Of a stretch of 64,000 nt of DNA, positions 17,476 to 29,900 are shown piece after piece (positions within the stretch are counted from its first letter, which is position 1; each line of letters opens with the position of its first letter). The position numbers were made by a program, and so were the translations under genes. Where the stretch lies: NCBI GenBank assembly GCA_003963305.1, contig RXJR01000009.1:62001-126000 (forward strand). The letters are read 5' to 3'. The notes under the pieces are model-generated. The model was given only the letters and a program-made list of their open reading frames with translations. It searched no databases and was not told the DNA's origin. This DNA comes from Candidatus Melainabacteria bacterium. Lineage in GTDB: Bacteria; Cyanobacteriota; Vampirovibrionia; Obscuribacterales; Obscuribacteraceae.

Positions 17476-20400
17476 ATGGCTTCCGACAGAGCACTGCGTA
17501 TGCAGGCAATCTTTGGTCATCAATTCGAACAGCTCATTAGCAGAATCAATTTACTGATTCCTGCTGTGCTGGCGTTACTTTTAACACTGTTTGTCCAATC
17601 AAGTGCTAGTGCTCAAGCCGTTACCTGGACGAAGACCGACCTTGGCAGCACCGGAGCCACAGGCACATACAGCTTCAGCTCCGGTACATTCACCATCGCT
17701 GGTGCCGGTAATGGCATCGGCGGCACCGCCGACAATTTCACCTTTGTGAGCACCCCGACCAGCGGCAATGTTGAGCTGATTGCGAAAGTGTCATCGCAAA
17801 CAAATACCAGCAATTACGCCAATGCCGGTCTGATGATCAAGGACACACTGACCTCGAATGGTGCTATGGCGATGGTCGGTGTAACACCCGGTAATGGTGT
17901 TAACTTCACATATCGCACCGCCGATGGAGCAAGCAGCACAACCACACTGGGACCGTCTATTGCCGCGCCTATATATCTTCGGCTGGTGAGAAGTCAAGGA
18001 TCAATTGCCGGATATCAATCCAGCGATGGCATAAATTGGTCTGAGGTTGGCACTTGCCAGTTCAGCCTGCCTGGTGCCTTTTATATTGGTTTCGGCGTCA
18101 CCAGTGCAGTCTCTGGCACACTTAGCACTGCCGTTTTTACTAACGAGAATTTCATGGTGAACGTGCCGCAGCGCAGCGCCAACCTAGCGGCATGGTTTAG
18201 AGCCGACAGCGGTGTCACATACAGTGGCACCAGTGTTTCGCAGATTGTCGACCAGTCAGGCAATGGCAATAATGCCTCACAGTCTACGAGTGCTAAGCAG
18301 CCTACCCTGGTCACATCTGCACTGAATGGCTTACCTGCGATTAATTTCAATGGATCATCACAGTTTCTCGCGCTTGGACCGGGCTTTGCCAATTTCAACT
18401 CAGGCGCAAGTATATTCATCGTCACCAAGCCGACCAGCGTAACAACCAACGTCCGTATCTTCGATTTTGGTAATGGTGCCACCAGCAATAATGTAGCCAT
18501 ATCTGAGACTGCCTCAACAACGGCAAACTTGCTTGTCTACAACGGCAGCACCTCTAGCAGCCTGCCTGCTTCCGGAGCTCTCAGTGCCGGTACATTCTCT
18601 TTGCTCGAAGCTGTGCACAGTGGTTCGGCCACAGCTACGATCTATTCAAACGGGGTGCAAAAAGCTACCGGCGCGATCAACAATATCACCAACATTAATC
18701 GCAGCGGCAATTTCATCGGCACAAACTTCGCTAACAATACTTTTTTCAACGGGCAAATCTGCGAGATGCTCGTTTATTCCGCACCTCTTACGACCACTCA
18801 ACGCATTGCACTGGAAAGCTACTTCCTGAGCAAATACGGGATAGGCAGCGCACCCACACTTAGCGCACCAACCATTACCCCGGGTACAGGAGTTTACTCG
18901 ACCACGACTCCCGTTACGCTCACTGCTGATCCCGGCGCTGCCATTTATTACACCACCAACGGAACCACTCCAACAACATCGTCGAATCTATACAGTGGAC
19001 CATTCAACATCAGCAGCACCTCTACCGTTCAAGCAATTGCCTGGATGACACCTCAGTTTTTCACCAGCAGCAGCGTCTCTTCTGCGATTATTCAGATCGA
19101 TCCGGCCTCAAGTAACGTCAAGAAAACCAACCTCCAGCTCTGGTTAAAGTCAGACCTGGCTGTATCGACCAGTGGCTCAAACGTCACGCAATGGACGGAC
19201 GTCTCTGGCAATAACATGAATGCAACACAGAGCGTATCTGCAAATCGTCCTACACTTGCCGCGAGTGCAATCAACGGACTGCCTGCCATCAACTTTAGTG
19301 GTTCGTCGCAGTTTCTTAACCTGCCCTCGGGATTCTCAAATTTCTCATCTGGTGCCACAATTTTCTTAGTCACTCAACCCAATACGGTTACGGCTAGCGA
19401 TGTTTTCTTCGATTTTGCTACAACAGCTTCCAGCAATAACAACATTATCGCCGCGACCGTTGCTGCCGCTGCCGGAAGCGTCTCTTACAACGCCTTCAAC
19501 GGTAGCACCGGAGGCACCATCACCTCACCGACGGGAGTTTTGGTAGCCAACACTCCCTCGCTTCTGGAATTTACGCAGAACACTTCTACGACCGCAACGA
19601 TATACAACAATGGCGTGCAAGTCGTCCAGGGCAGCGTACAGACCATACCTAACATCACACGCGGCTTTAACGCTATTGGTGAAAATTCTACATTCTCCAC
19701 TGGTTTTCTACACGGCAAAGTTGCTGAAATCCTGGTGTACAACACTCAGCTATCAGCGTCCGATCGCGCAGATGTCGAAGGCTACCTTTTTGCCCGCTAC
19801 GGTCTGAAAGTCGCAGCACCACGTTTCACTCCAGGCACAGGAGTCTACTCCTTGGGCCCGACGGTAGGAATCGTAGCAGACCCAGGCGCAAGTATCTATT
19901 ACACCACAGACGGTAGCACCCCAACAACGGGCTCCACGCCATATACAGGTCCCTTCACAATATCAAGCGCCACTACTCTCAAGGCGATTGCAGTACAATC
20001 ATTTGGCACAAGTGCAGTCTCCAGTATATATATCCAGGTCGACTCAAAGGCAGCTGCAGTACCACGTAGTGGTATCAACCTGTGGCTAATGGGGGACGCC
20101 GGAGTTCTGACCAGTAGTTCAAATGTGACTCAATGGTCTGACTTTTCCGCTAATGACAATCATGCCACACAGAATACCGGCGCGAACAGACCGTCGCTCG
20201 TCACGAACGCAGTCAACAGCCTGCCTGCCGTCGCTTTCAGCGGCTCGTCACAATACCTGCAGCTACCTACGGGTCTAGCCGACTTTACTGCCGGCTCAAC
20301 TGCTTTTGTTGTCACCAAGCCATCCTCTATCGTTAACAACGCTCGCTTTTTCGACTTCGGCAACGGTACAGCCAGCAACAATGTTTATCTGTCAGAGTCT

Positions 20401-23400
20401 ACTTCACCAGCATCTTCAGCAAATTTCTTTGTCTACAGCGGAGCTTCTTCAAGCTCGCTCAATTCGACCGCAAATAAGATCACGGCCGGCTCATATCAAC
20501 TTCTGGAAGTAGTCTCCGGCTCCGGAAGCGCAAGCATTTTTACAAACAATGCACTTGATGCCTCAGGCACCGTATTCAATATTGCCAATACTTCACGCAC
20601 AACAAATTACATTGGCATAGATGCTGCAAAGACGGCTGCGAATTCATACAACGGGCAGATGGCAGAAGTAATTTTGTACAACCGACAGCTCACTGGTTAC
20701 GAACGCGCCGCCGTCGAATCCTATCTACATGCAAAATACAACGTCAACCCATCTCCGACGCTAGATGCGCCAACCTTCTCGCTTCCTGCCGGAGTCTACG
20801 GTAGCACTCAGACGATGGTGCTGAGCCAGGATCTCAACCAGCCGATATATTACACCACAGACGGAACCACTCCCACTACTTCCTCGACCCTTTACGATCC
20901 AAACTCGGGAGGATTCCCAATCTATGGCACCACAACAGTTAAAGCCATATCGGCGGGCTCAAACTACACAACAAGTACCGTATCCAGCGTCACAATCCAG
21001 ATCGATACAAGTACAGCCACTGTCCCCAAATCGGGACTGATCACCTGGCTTAAGGCCGATTTTGGGGTCATAACAAGTGGTTCTAGCGTCACCAACTGGA
21101 CTGATTTCTCCGGAGCTGGCAATAGCGCGAGCCAGGCTACATCTACCAAACAGCCAAGCTTCGTCACCAATGCTGTCAACGGTTTTCCCGCTATAAGCTT
21201 CGATGGCTCATCCGACTACGTACAGTTACCGTCCGGCATGGCTAACTTTACAGGCGGTGCGACCATCTACATCGTGGCAAATCCGTCGTCAATTGTTAAT
21301 GCCAAGAGACTGTTAGATTTTGGCTCGGGCGTCGCAAACAATAACAACCTCACAGTCAGCGAATTTGTGAGCGGGCCCAATAAAGGCACTTCCTTTATCT
21401 CATATAACGGCAGCACTTCCAGCGGTGTATCGTCATCATCAGGGCTTACCGCAAACACCTTCCAGGTGCTTGAGTATTTGCAAAGTTCCAATGGTGGAAC
21501 CCTTTTCACGAACGGTACTGTGACTGCCGCCGGAACAGTGACAAATCCAAATAACGTCACTCGTACAACAAATATTATTGGCGCCGCCTCCTCCGGTACG
21601 GACTGGTTCACAGGCAGTATCGCAGAAATTCTAGTCTACAACACTGCCCTTGATGCAAATGGTCGTGCAGCTGTTGAAACATACCTTCTGAATAAATACG
21701 GCATTAACTCTGCCCCCACCGCCCCTACAATCAGCCCGAACAACCAGGTATTTTCATCCGGTCCACAAACCGTCACGATCACAATCCCGACCGGCAGCCA
21801 GGTGTACTACACCACCAACGGTACCACACCAACAACCAGTTCGACACCGTATTATATCCCGTTCACTGTCAGCAGCTCTGCTCAGGTCCAGGCAATCGCA
21901 GCCTACGGAGCACAAAGCAGCACGGTCGCATCCTCCTTCATTCAAATTGACTCGAGCACTGCCAACGTATCTCGCACGAACATGGCTGTCTGGTTGAAAT
22001 CGGACTTCGGCGTCCGCACCTCAGGCTCAAATGTCACAGACTGGACCGATATGTCCGGTAGTGGCAACACAGCCAGCCAGAGCAATAATGCTAAACGCCC
22101 CACGCTCGTCACTAACGTAGTTAACAGTCTGCCGGCCCTGGCATTCGATGGCGCCACACAGTTCTTGCAATCACCTGCGGGACTGGCTGACTTCACCGCC
22201 GGTGCAACCGCATTCATCGTCACCAAGCCCACTTCAATTGTGAACAACGCTCGCTTCTTCGACTTTGGCAACGGCTCAACCAGCAATAACCTTTATTTCT
22301 CAGAAACGACAGCAAATGGCACAAACCTGTATTCATACAACGGTTCCAGCGCGAGCCATGTCACTTCCGCGAGCGGCGTAACGGCCGGGCAATACCAGAT
22401 CCTTGAGGCATTGCATGACGGCACCGGCGCAGCCTTCCTCTATACAAACGGGGTGCTTGGCGGACAGGGTCTCTTAAATAACATCACCAATATTTCCCGA
22501 TCAGGCAACTTCTTCGGAACGGACTTCGCCAAGGCCCTCTTTTTTAGCGGACAGATGGCTGAAGTAATCATCTACAAATCAGCTATCACACCTGCACAAA
22601 GAGCGACAGTTGAATCGTATCTAGCCGCCAAGTATGCCATTACTTCCATGCCACCGCAGTTCAGCCCTGGTACAGGCGCTTACGCAGCCTCACAGGTTGT
22701 GACAATCACAGCCGACCCTGGTGCAACTATCTATTACACCACAGACGGTAGCACCCCAACGACCGGCTCCACTGTCTACTCAACTCCACTCACTTTGAAC
22801 TCAAACACTATCTTGAAGGCTATTGCCGTACTGAGTTATTCAACCAGCCCGGTCGCAACAGCTTACTTCAACATTGATGCCAACACGAAATCTGTTCCTC
22901 AGACAGGTCTGCAACTGTGGCTGAAGAGTGACTACGGTGTGCAAACCACGGGCTCCTCGCCATTTAACTATCTCTCTCAATGGACGGACTTCTCAGGAAA
23001 CAACAATCACGCTCTGCCAGGCAGCAGCGCACCATTCTTGTCAGCCAATGCCATAAATGGTTTACCTGCAATATTCAATCACGACCTTGTCTCACCACCA
23101 CCTGCTACAGGCACACTCACTCTGCCCTTTGGATTCAGGAACTTTTCGACCGGCGCAAACATTTTCCTTGTCACGAAGTCCCTGAATAGCTCGGTTCCTG
23201 CATACATTTTAGACCTGGGCAACGGTGCCACCAGTGACAATATCAGCGTTCTCTCCACCACCGCTGCCACAACCGCTACGTTCAACTTGTACACAGGCAG
23301 CACAAATCACACACTCAGTGCGACAAACGCACTCCCTGCCAGCGTATTTGAAATCCTCGAAGCGCAGCAGGGAGGAACGACCGGATACATTCAGGGCAAT

Positions 23401-23922
23401 GGTGTCACTGCCTCAGGCGCACTGCCGAATGCCAACAACCTAACTCGCTCGATAAACAGCATATTTACGAACTACAACGCCAGCTCAAGCTTCAAAGGCG
23501 GTCTTGCGGAGGTCCTCGTTTACGACCATGCCCTGTCGAGCGCGGACCGGGCCGCTTTGCTCGCCTACTTGAACACCAAGTATCAGTCCTCAACTCTGAC
23601 CAGCGCACTTGCACCAACAATCGTTCCGGCGACGGGATCTTTCCCGGCCCCCCTGCAAGTGGCAATAAGCGCTCAAGACGATACGAAAATCTATTACACC
23701 ACAGACGGTACTACACCAACCACCGCCTCCACGCTCTACACAGGACCAGTTAGCGTCTACTTCACACAAACTGTCAAGGCCCTGGCTGTCCAGAACAGCA
23801 CTGGTGCTCAAAGCAGCGTCACGTCAAATACCTACACTCTCGATGCCAACCAGTGGCCCGCGCCTTCCGCTGGCGGACCACCACTGCAGCTGAATCTGCA
23901 ACTGCCTACGACTACTCAATAA
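17476..23922 (+). CDS. Giant secreted protein with six LamG-like and six chitobiase-C-type modules
   Basis: The protein has 2148 residues from ATG 17476, which follows AAGGAG; the frame upstream to 17341 has no site. A signal peptide with a long charged N-region ends near VQSSASAQA (residue about 47). Residues 48-230 resemble a DUF1349/concanavalin-like domain. Then six modules of about 280 residues follow. Each has a LamG-like lectin fold (openings such as LWLKSDFGV, middles such as GLPAINFNGSSQF, ends such as AEVLVYNRQL) and a CHB_HEX_C_1 domain carrying YYTTDGTTPTTSS. The C-terminus is short and proline-rich. It is probably a surface adhesin or glycan-binding protein. The Rhs gene starts 15 bases after its stop, so the two are likely one operon. 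Confidence 0.85.
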   Translation: MASDRALRMQAIFGHQFEQLISRINLLIPAVLALLLTLFVQSSASAQAVTWTKTDLGSTGATGTYSFSSGTFTIAGAGNGIGGTADNFTFVSTPTSGNVELIAKVSSQTNTSNYANAGLMIKDTLTSNGAMAMVGVTPGNGVNFTYRTADGASSTTTLGPSIAAPIYLRLVRSQGSIAGYQSSDGINWSEVGTCQFSLPGAFYIGFGVTSAVSGTLSTAVFTNENFMVNVPQRSANLAAWFRADSGVTYSGTSVSQIVDQSGNGNNASQSTSAKQPTLVTSALNGLPAINFNGSSQFLALGPGFANFNSGASIFIVTKPTSVTTNVRIFDFGNGATSNNVAISETASTTANLLVYNGSTSSSLPASGALSAGTFSLLEAVHSGSATATIYSNGVQKATGAINNITNINRSGNFIGTNFANNTFFNGQICEMLVYSAPLTTTQRIALESYFLSKYGIGSAPTLSAPTITPGTGVYSTTTPVTLTADPGAAIYYTTNGTTPTTSSNLYSGPFNISSTSTVQAIAWMTPQFFTSSSVSSAIIQIDPASSNVKKTNLQLWLKSDLAVSTSGSNVTQWTDVSGNNMNATQSVSANRPTLAASAINGLPAINFSGSSQFLNLPSGFSNFSSGATIFLVTQPNTVTASDVFFDFATTASSNNNIIAATVAAAAGSVSYNAFNGSTGGTITSPTGVLVANTPSLLEFTQNTSTTATIYNNGVQVVQGSVQTIPNITRGFNAIGENSTFSTGFLHGKVAEILVYNTQLSASDRADVEGYLFARYGLKVAAPRFTPGTGVYSLGPTVGIVADPGASIYYTTDGSTPTTGSTPYTGPFTISSATTLKAIAVQSFGTSAVSSIYIQVDSKAAAVPRSGINLWLMGDAGVLTSSSNVTQWSDFSANDNHATQNTGANRPSLVTNAVNSLPAVAFSGSSQYLQLPTGLADFTAGSTAFVVTKPSSIVNNARFFDFGNGTASNNVYLSESTSPASSANFFVYSGASSSSLNSTANKITAGSYQLLEVVSGSGSASIFTNNALDASGTVFNIANTSRTTNYIGIDAAKTAANSYNGQMAEVILYNRQLTGYERAAVESYLHAKYNVNPSPTLDAPTFSLPAGVYGSTQTMVLSQDLNQPIYYTTDGTTPTTSSTLYDPNSGGFPIYGTTTVKAISAGSNYTTSTVSSVTIQIDTSTATVPKSGLITWLKADFGVITSGSSVTNWTDFSGAGNSASQATSTKQPSFVTNAVNGFPAISFDGSSDYVQLPSGMANFTGGATIYIVANPSSIVNAKRLLDFGSGVANNNNLTVSEFVSGPNKGTSFISYNGSTSSGVSSSSGLTANTFQVLEYLQSSNGGTLFTNGTVTAAGTVTNPNNVTRTTNIIGAASSGTDWFTGSIAEILVYNTALDANGRAAVETYLLNKYGINSAPTAPTISPNNQVFSSGPQTVTITIPTGSQVYYTTNGTTPTTSSTPYYIPFTVSSSAQVQAIAAYGAQSSTVASSFIQIDSSTANVSRTNMAVWLKSDFGVRTSGSNVTDWTDMSGSGNTASQSNNAKRPTLVTNVVNSLPALAFDGATQFLQSPAGLADFTAGATAFIVTKPTSIVNNARFFDFGNGSTSNNLYFSETTANGTNLYSYNGSSASHVTSASGVTAGQYQILEALHDGTGAAFLYTNGVLGGQGLLNNITNISRSGNFFGTDFAKALFFSGQMAEVIIYKSAITPAQRATVESYLAAKYAITSMPPQFSPGTGAYAASQVVTITADPGATIYYTTDGSTPTTGSTVYSTPLTLNSNTILKAIAVLSYSTSPVATAYFNIDANTKSVPQTGLQLWLKSDYGVQTTGSSPFNYLSQWTDFSGNNNHALPGSSAPFLSANAINGLPAIFNHDLVSPPPATGTLTLPFGFRNFSTGANIFLVTKSLNSSVPAYILDLGNGATSDNISVLSTTAATTATFNLYTGSTNHTLSATNALPASVFEILEAQQGGTTGYIQGNGVTASGALPNANNLTRSINSIFTNYNASSSFKGGLAEVLVYDHALSSADRAALLAYLNTKYQSSTLTSALAPTIVPATGSFPAPLQVAISAQDDTKIYYTTDGTTPTTASTLYTGPVSVYFTQTVKALAVQNSTGAQSSVTSNTYTLDANQWPAPSAGGPPLQLNLQLPTTTQ

Positions 23923-23937
23923 CCAGAGACTCACATC

Positions 23938-26900
23938 ATGCAAGCTCGATACTCTTTATTCACACAACAAATCCGCCGCGCCACAAGCTGGCTAATGCTG
24001 ACTTTGCTGACTTTCACAAGTCCCTTGCAGACGGCGGTTGCAGGCACGCTCGTCCACCACGACTTGCCAATACCGCCAGCGGTGCAGGCAATTCTCGATC
24101 AACAAGCAAAGGAGAACAAGCCGAGCCGTTCGGTATCAGTGCATAAAGGTAGTCGCAAGATCACTATAGTAAAACCAACACTGGGGTTTTCCAGTGCACC
24201 GTCTGACCTCGAACTTTCGACGGCGCGAATCTTTGCAGAACCACTGATACCACTCGAGATTCAACCTGTGGAAGGTGAAAATACTGCACTGGCAAAGGCG
24301 CTGACTGATTTTTTGCATAAGGAAAGCAGAGAAGACATCTCTGACCTGACCAGCTTCATCTCGAAGTTCCCTGAATCGCGCTGGCTCGCTGCGCTCGAAT
24401 TAAACATGGGATTGAACCGTTTTGAGACCGGTTATTTGAAAGATGCGCTCAGGTTTTTCAACTCGGCCTGGGAATTATCCAAAACACAAAAACGTCAGCA
24501 GCAAAAACTCATGGCTGATCGCGCGGTTGCCGAGCTGCTTCAGCTTGACGCGCGTCTGGGTCGTATGGACGAACTGAAGGAACTGTTTGCTGCGATCAAG
24601 GGACGCGGTATGCAGGGCTCAAACGAGCAGAAAGTAACCGCTGCGCGCGAGGGTCTCATGAAAATGACCTACGACCCAGGCAACGCATTTTTGTGCGGAC
24701 CTTCTGCCGTGAACGCACTCCTGTACAGGGGAAAACAGCTCGGCCAGAGCCCTATTGTTAAGGCAACAAAATCTACCATTCGCGGAACGAACCTTCAGCA
24801 GTGCAAAGAGCTTGCTGACAAAGTCGGTCTGCACCTGCAAGCAGCAAAGAGAACTGCAGGAGCTGAATTTATTGTCCCGGCTGTTATGCACTGGAACACA
24901 GACCATTTTTGCGCAATCACATCCTTGAATAGACGGCGATATCAACTACAAGATTCAACGTTCGATATCAACTCAAATGCCTGGGTGTCGGCCCAGGCTC
25001 TGGAAGCGGGCTCAGATGGCTACTTCCTCGTACCGGCAGGCCAGCTTCCGAAAGGATGGCAGCCAGTTTCCGAAGACGAGGCAAAGAATGTCTGGGGCAA
25101 AGGAAATTCGGGAGGACGCAATCCTGAGCAAGGCCCTTGCTGCCCTGCCACTACCCCTGGAGCAGTTTGCCCCAAACTGCCACCATGCAAAGGCATGCCT
25201 CAACCATATGCTCAAACGCTCAACGCCACGCTGAACATGGTTGATACTCCCATGAGCTACAATCCGCCCGTCGGACCGGTCATGGATACAACATTAGTCT
25301 ACAAATACCTGGAGATAAACCAGCCCGCTAATTTTACTTTTGCCAATTTCGGTCCGGACTGGGCATACAACTGGATTTCTTATCTAACTGTAGATGCCTC
25401 TCAAAATGCCACAGTAATGGTGCGCGGCGGTGGCGCCGAACGTTTCCCTTACACTTTACCTGACAACGTTAGCAACCCATACCCACCTAACGTCAGCTCC
25501 CAGGCGATTTTGACGATCGCTGATGACGGCGTATACAGGCGCCTTCTTCCAAGCGGCGAAGTTGAAGTCTTCAACCAACCAGATGGCACCGGGCGAATCT
25601 TCATGACTCAGGTCATTGACCGGCATGGAAATTCGACTGTCATCCAATATGATGCGAATTTCCGCCTCACCTCTGTCACGGACGCCCTCAGTCAAGTCAC
25701 ATCATTCACGTACGTATCAAATACGATCGGCAATGTCGGCTATTACAAAATTTCTCGCATAACAGATCCGTTCAGTCGCTTCGTTTCATTTGCCTATGAC
25801 TCAACCGCCTCCGTGATGACTTCGATCACCGATGTCGTCTCAAACCTTTCCACGTTCACAACCGACAGCGGAACGTCGTTTATAAGCGCGCTCACAACTC
25901 CTTATGGCACAACTTCCTTCTATCAGTACGTGCCACCACAAGATATTTTGCAACCACCTGCTGTCGGACTGCGATTCACATTCCCAGACGGCAGCAGCGC
26001 TGTTTTAGAAAATTGGGCATCCGAGACCAAGTCTAGTTATTACTGGGATCGTGAGGCGACTGCATTGTATCCAAATGACCCCGACAATAAAGTCTACAGT
26101 CACTGCACTACTACCAAGTTTCTATTGGACCCGGCAACCGGTCTGACCAGCCCGGTCATAAGTTTCATCAAGCCTCCGCTTGAAAGCGGGATCGACTATT
26201 TAACCGAGGGACAGAGCGGCAACTTTGTCGGCACAAGCAATAACCCTATTCAAATCTCTCGTCAAATGGACGACGGCAACACGCAGAATTATTTCTATAC
26301 ATATAACAAATTCGGCAAGGTGACTAAGTCAACAGACCCTGTTGGAAGAACCTTCTCCTATCTATATGCCGCAAACAGCATTGATCTGTTGGAAATACGG
26401 CAAACACGCTCTGGTAACAACGACCTGATTGGAAAGTGGGAGTTCAACAACGACAAACATCTGCCCAATTTGTATATTGACGGCTCAGGACAGCATACTC
26501 AGTACGCATACAACAGCTTCGGCGAATTGACTCAAGTCACTGATGCAAATAGCAACGTCTGGACACGCGCTTACGATGGCAACGGTTATTTAACACAAAC
26601 TGACGGTCCATTATCTGGAAACAAGGACGTAAGCAGCTTTACTTACGATTCATATGGGAGATTGCTTACGAGCACGGACTCTGAAGGTTATACGCTTACC
26701 TTTAGCTACGATGCGCTCAACCGCCCCACTCTCACAGCTTATCCAGACGGCACAACTGAACAGACGGTCTGGAATAAGCTGGATGCGATTTTGAGAAAAG
26801 ACCGCATCGGACGTTGGACGCAAGACTCATACAACTCTATGGGTCAAATCGCGTTTGAAATGGATGCACTCGGCCGTAAAACAAAGTATGCCTGGTGCAA

Positions 26901-29900
26901 TTGTGGCTCGCTAGCTACACTGACCGATCCGACAGGCAACATCACCACATGGCACCACGATTTAGAGGGGCGCCAGATCGAAAAGGTGTATCAGGACAGC
27001 ACCACCGTCGACTACGTCTATGAAAATAACACCAGTCGCCTCAAATCAAAGACTGATGCACTCAATCAAACAACGAATTATAGTTACAACCTGGATAATT
27101 CACTCGCGCAGAAGAGCTACACCAACGCAGTTAACCCCACATCGACAGTTAACTACACATATGACGCCAACTACAATCGTCTTTCAACAATTCAAAACGG
27201 CTGGGGAACATATAGCTACAGCTACAATGCTTATGTTACAGACCCTTACGCGGCGCCCACTACAGGTGGTGGCAGATTGTCCACGGTCACTAACAATGTC
27301 ATTCCAAATTCAGCAGTTTCTTATTCATATGACGCCCTGGGAAGAACAACAAATCGCTCAATAGACGGCGCGAACAATTCAATCACTTGGTCTTATGATG
27401 CCATGAACCGTATTACATCCGAGGCAAATGCTCTCGGAACGTTCAACTACACGTATGTGGACGACCAGAGCGGTAGCTCAAAAGGCACCACAAGGCTCTC
27501 TGCAATCGCCTACCCGAATAGCCAGGTGACTAATTTTAGCTATTACGACAACCTGGGTGACCAGCGTTTGCAACAAATATGTAACTTGAAAAGCGATGGC
27601 ACTGCTCTTTCTCAATTCAGCTACGGCTATGACCCGGCTGGTCAGATCACACAATGGCAACAACAACAGGCTGGAAACAATCAAAACGGACATTATGCCT
27701 ATGATTTAGCCGGACAACTTATCACTGCGCAATCCGGCAATACAAACCTGCCTCCTGCATATTGCAGTCAGAATTATTATGCTTACGATAGCGCCGCAAA
27801 CAGAACTGCCAGTCAGCAAAGCACTAGTAAAACCGTGCGACTCGGCGGCAGTATCACTGCCAGTGATGTCCTCACCCTGACCGTGACCGACTCAGGTCTA
27901 TCCAGTCCTGAAAACGTGTCGTACACAGTCCAACCAGGGGACACACTCACATCGGCTGCTGCTCAACTGGCCGCTGCCATAACGCTGAACACAAATTTGC
28001 AGACACTTGGTGTCAATGCCACGTCAAACGGAAGCAATTTGTTCGTCAAGTCAGTCTCACCCAATATCACAACCTACTCATCGTCACTCAGTGGCGGAGC
28101 AACAGAAACCATTGCAATCGGTATCAATACAAACACGCTCGAATTAGCCTCCATCGGCGGCACTAAAACGACCGGGGACGTGTTGACGATAACAGTGCAC
28201 GATCCAGCGCTCAGTGGTGGAAGCTCATCAGCATCCTATACGGTACTGGTGGGTGATAATTTGAGCACTATCGCCTCGGGTCTGGCGTCGGCAATTAACG
28301 CCAATTCAAACCTATCCACTCTTGGTATGACGGCAACTTCGTCAGGTCAAGTAATTCGTGTCGCGTCCACATCAGCGAACACAACCACATACACTCAGAG
28401 CGAAAACACTGGTGCTACAGAAACAATCGTATTTGGCATCAGCCCAAATGCCCCGGCTCATGTAATGATCGCTGGCAGTAAAACTACGGGCGATGTCCTT
28501 ACTGTCACGGTCTACGACCCAGGTTTGAGCGGTGGCTCCCAGGCAGTTTCATACACAGTCTTATCAGGCGACACACTTGCATCGATGACAGCAGGACTGA
28601 GCGCGGCCATAAATGGTAATTCTAACCTCCAGACTCTGGGAGTCAGTTCAACCAGTGCGAATCAAATAATTACGATTAACTCCGTTTCTACAAAGTCGAC
28701 TTCGTTTAGAGGCACAGCAAACGTTGGTGCGTCTGAAACCATAACCGTCGGCATCAATGCTAATGGTGCTCAAACAGCGGCCCTGTCCGGCGCGGTAACC
28801 GTCGGAGATACTGTCTCTGTCATCGTCAACGATGCTGCTCTGCCTGGCGGCTCTAAAACCAAAACATATACAGCTGCGTCCGGCAACACACTTTCCAGCA
28901 TCAGCAGCGGTCTGGCATCAGCAATCAATGCCGACACTGATTTATCCGCTGCCGGTATTACGGCAACTGCAGTCGGCGCTGTTCTAAACATCACCTCGCA
29001 ATCGGTAAACACCACTACTTATTCCACTTCAACCAGCGGTGGTGCGACTGAAACTATTTCTCTCGCCAAAAGCACTAGTGTCACTCAATTCGGCTACAAC
29101 AACGTCAATGAGCTTACCTCCACATCTGGGGGCGGCGCCACGCGTTTTGAAGGCTATACGAACAAAGCAATCAAATCAGCAACTGTCAACGCCAATCCAG
29201 TTACGTTAGATTCCAGCCTGCACTTTAATGGCAATGCAACATTATCCTCCGGCAACAACACGGCAACAGTTGCAGGTACAGATGGCAACAACAACACAAC
29301 TTCCAACAATTATGCCGTTTCAGTTAAGGGCGGAGCAAACTCATCGCTCACTTATGACCTGAATGGCAACCTAACCAATGATGGCACCAACACTTACTCC
29401 TGGGACGCCGAAAACAGGATGATCAAGATAACTTATCCGGGGGTGAATAATTATTCGACTTTCGGATATGACGGACTGAGCAGAAACATTTCGATTGTTG
29501 AGACTACGGCTGGGTCTGTGACTTCGACAAAACAATTCGTTCGAGCCGGTCTAAAGGCACATCGCCTTCAGCCTATGGAAGAAAGAGATGCAAGTGGCAC
29601 ATTGATTAAGAAATTTTTCCAGCTAGGACAAATCAACAGTGCAACCAAGTATTTCTATGCACACGACCATCACCTATCTGTTGTAGAGTTGACAGATAAC
29701 AGTGGCAGTATACTCGCCGATTATGCTTTCGATCCCTTTGGTCAGTCAACGAAGACCAATGCTGCCGTGGATTCAGATTTTGGATACGCAGCCTATTATG
29801 TTCATGCCCGTAGTGGCTTAAACCTCGCTCTCTTTCGAGCATATAAAGCTGCTGTCGCCCGATGGATAAATCGAGATCCTATAATGGAAAAAGGTGGCAT

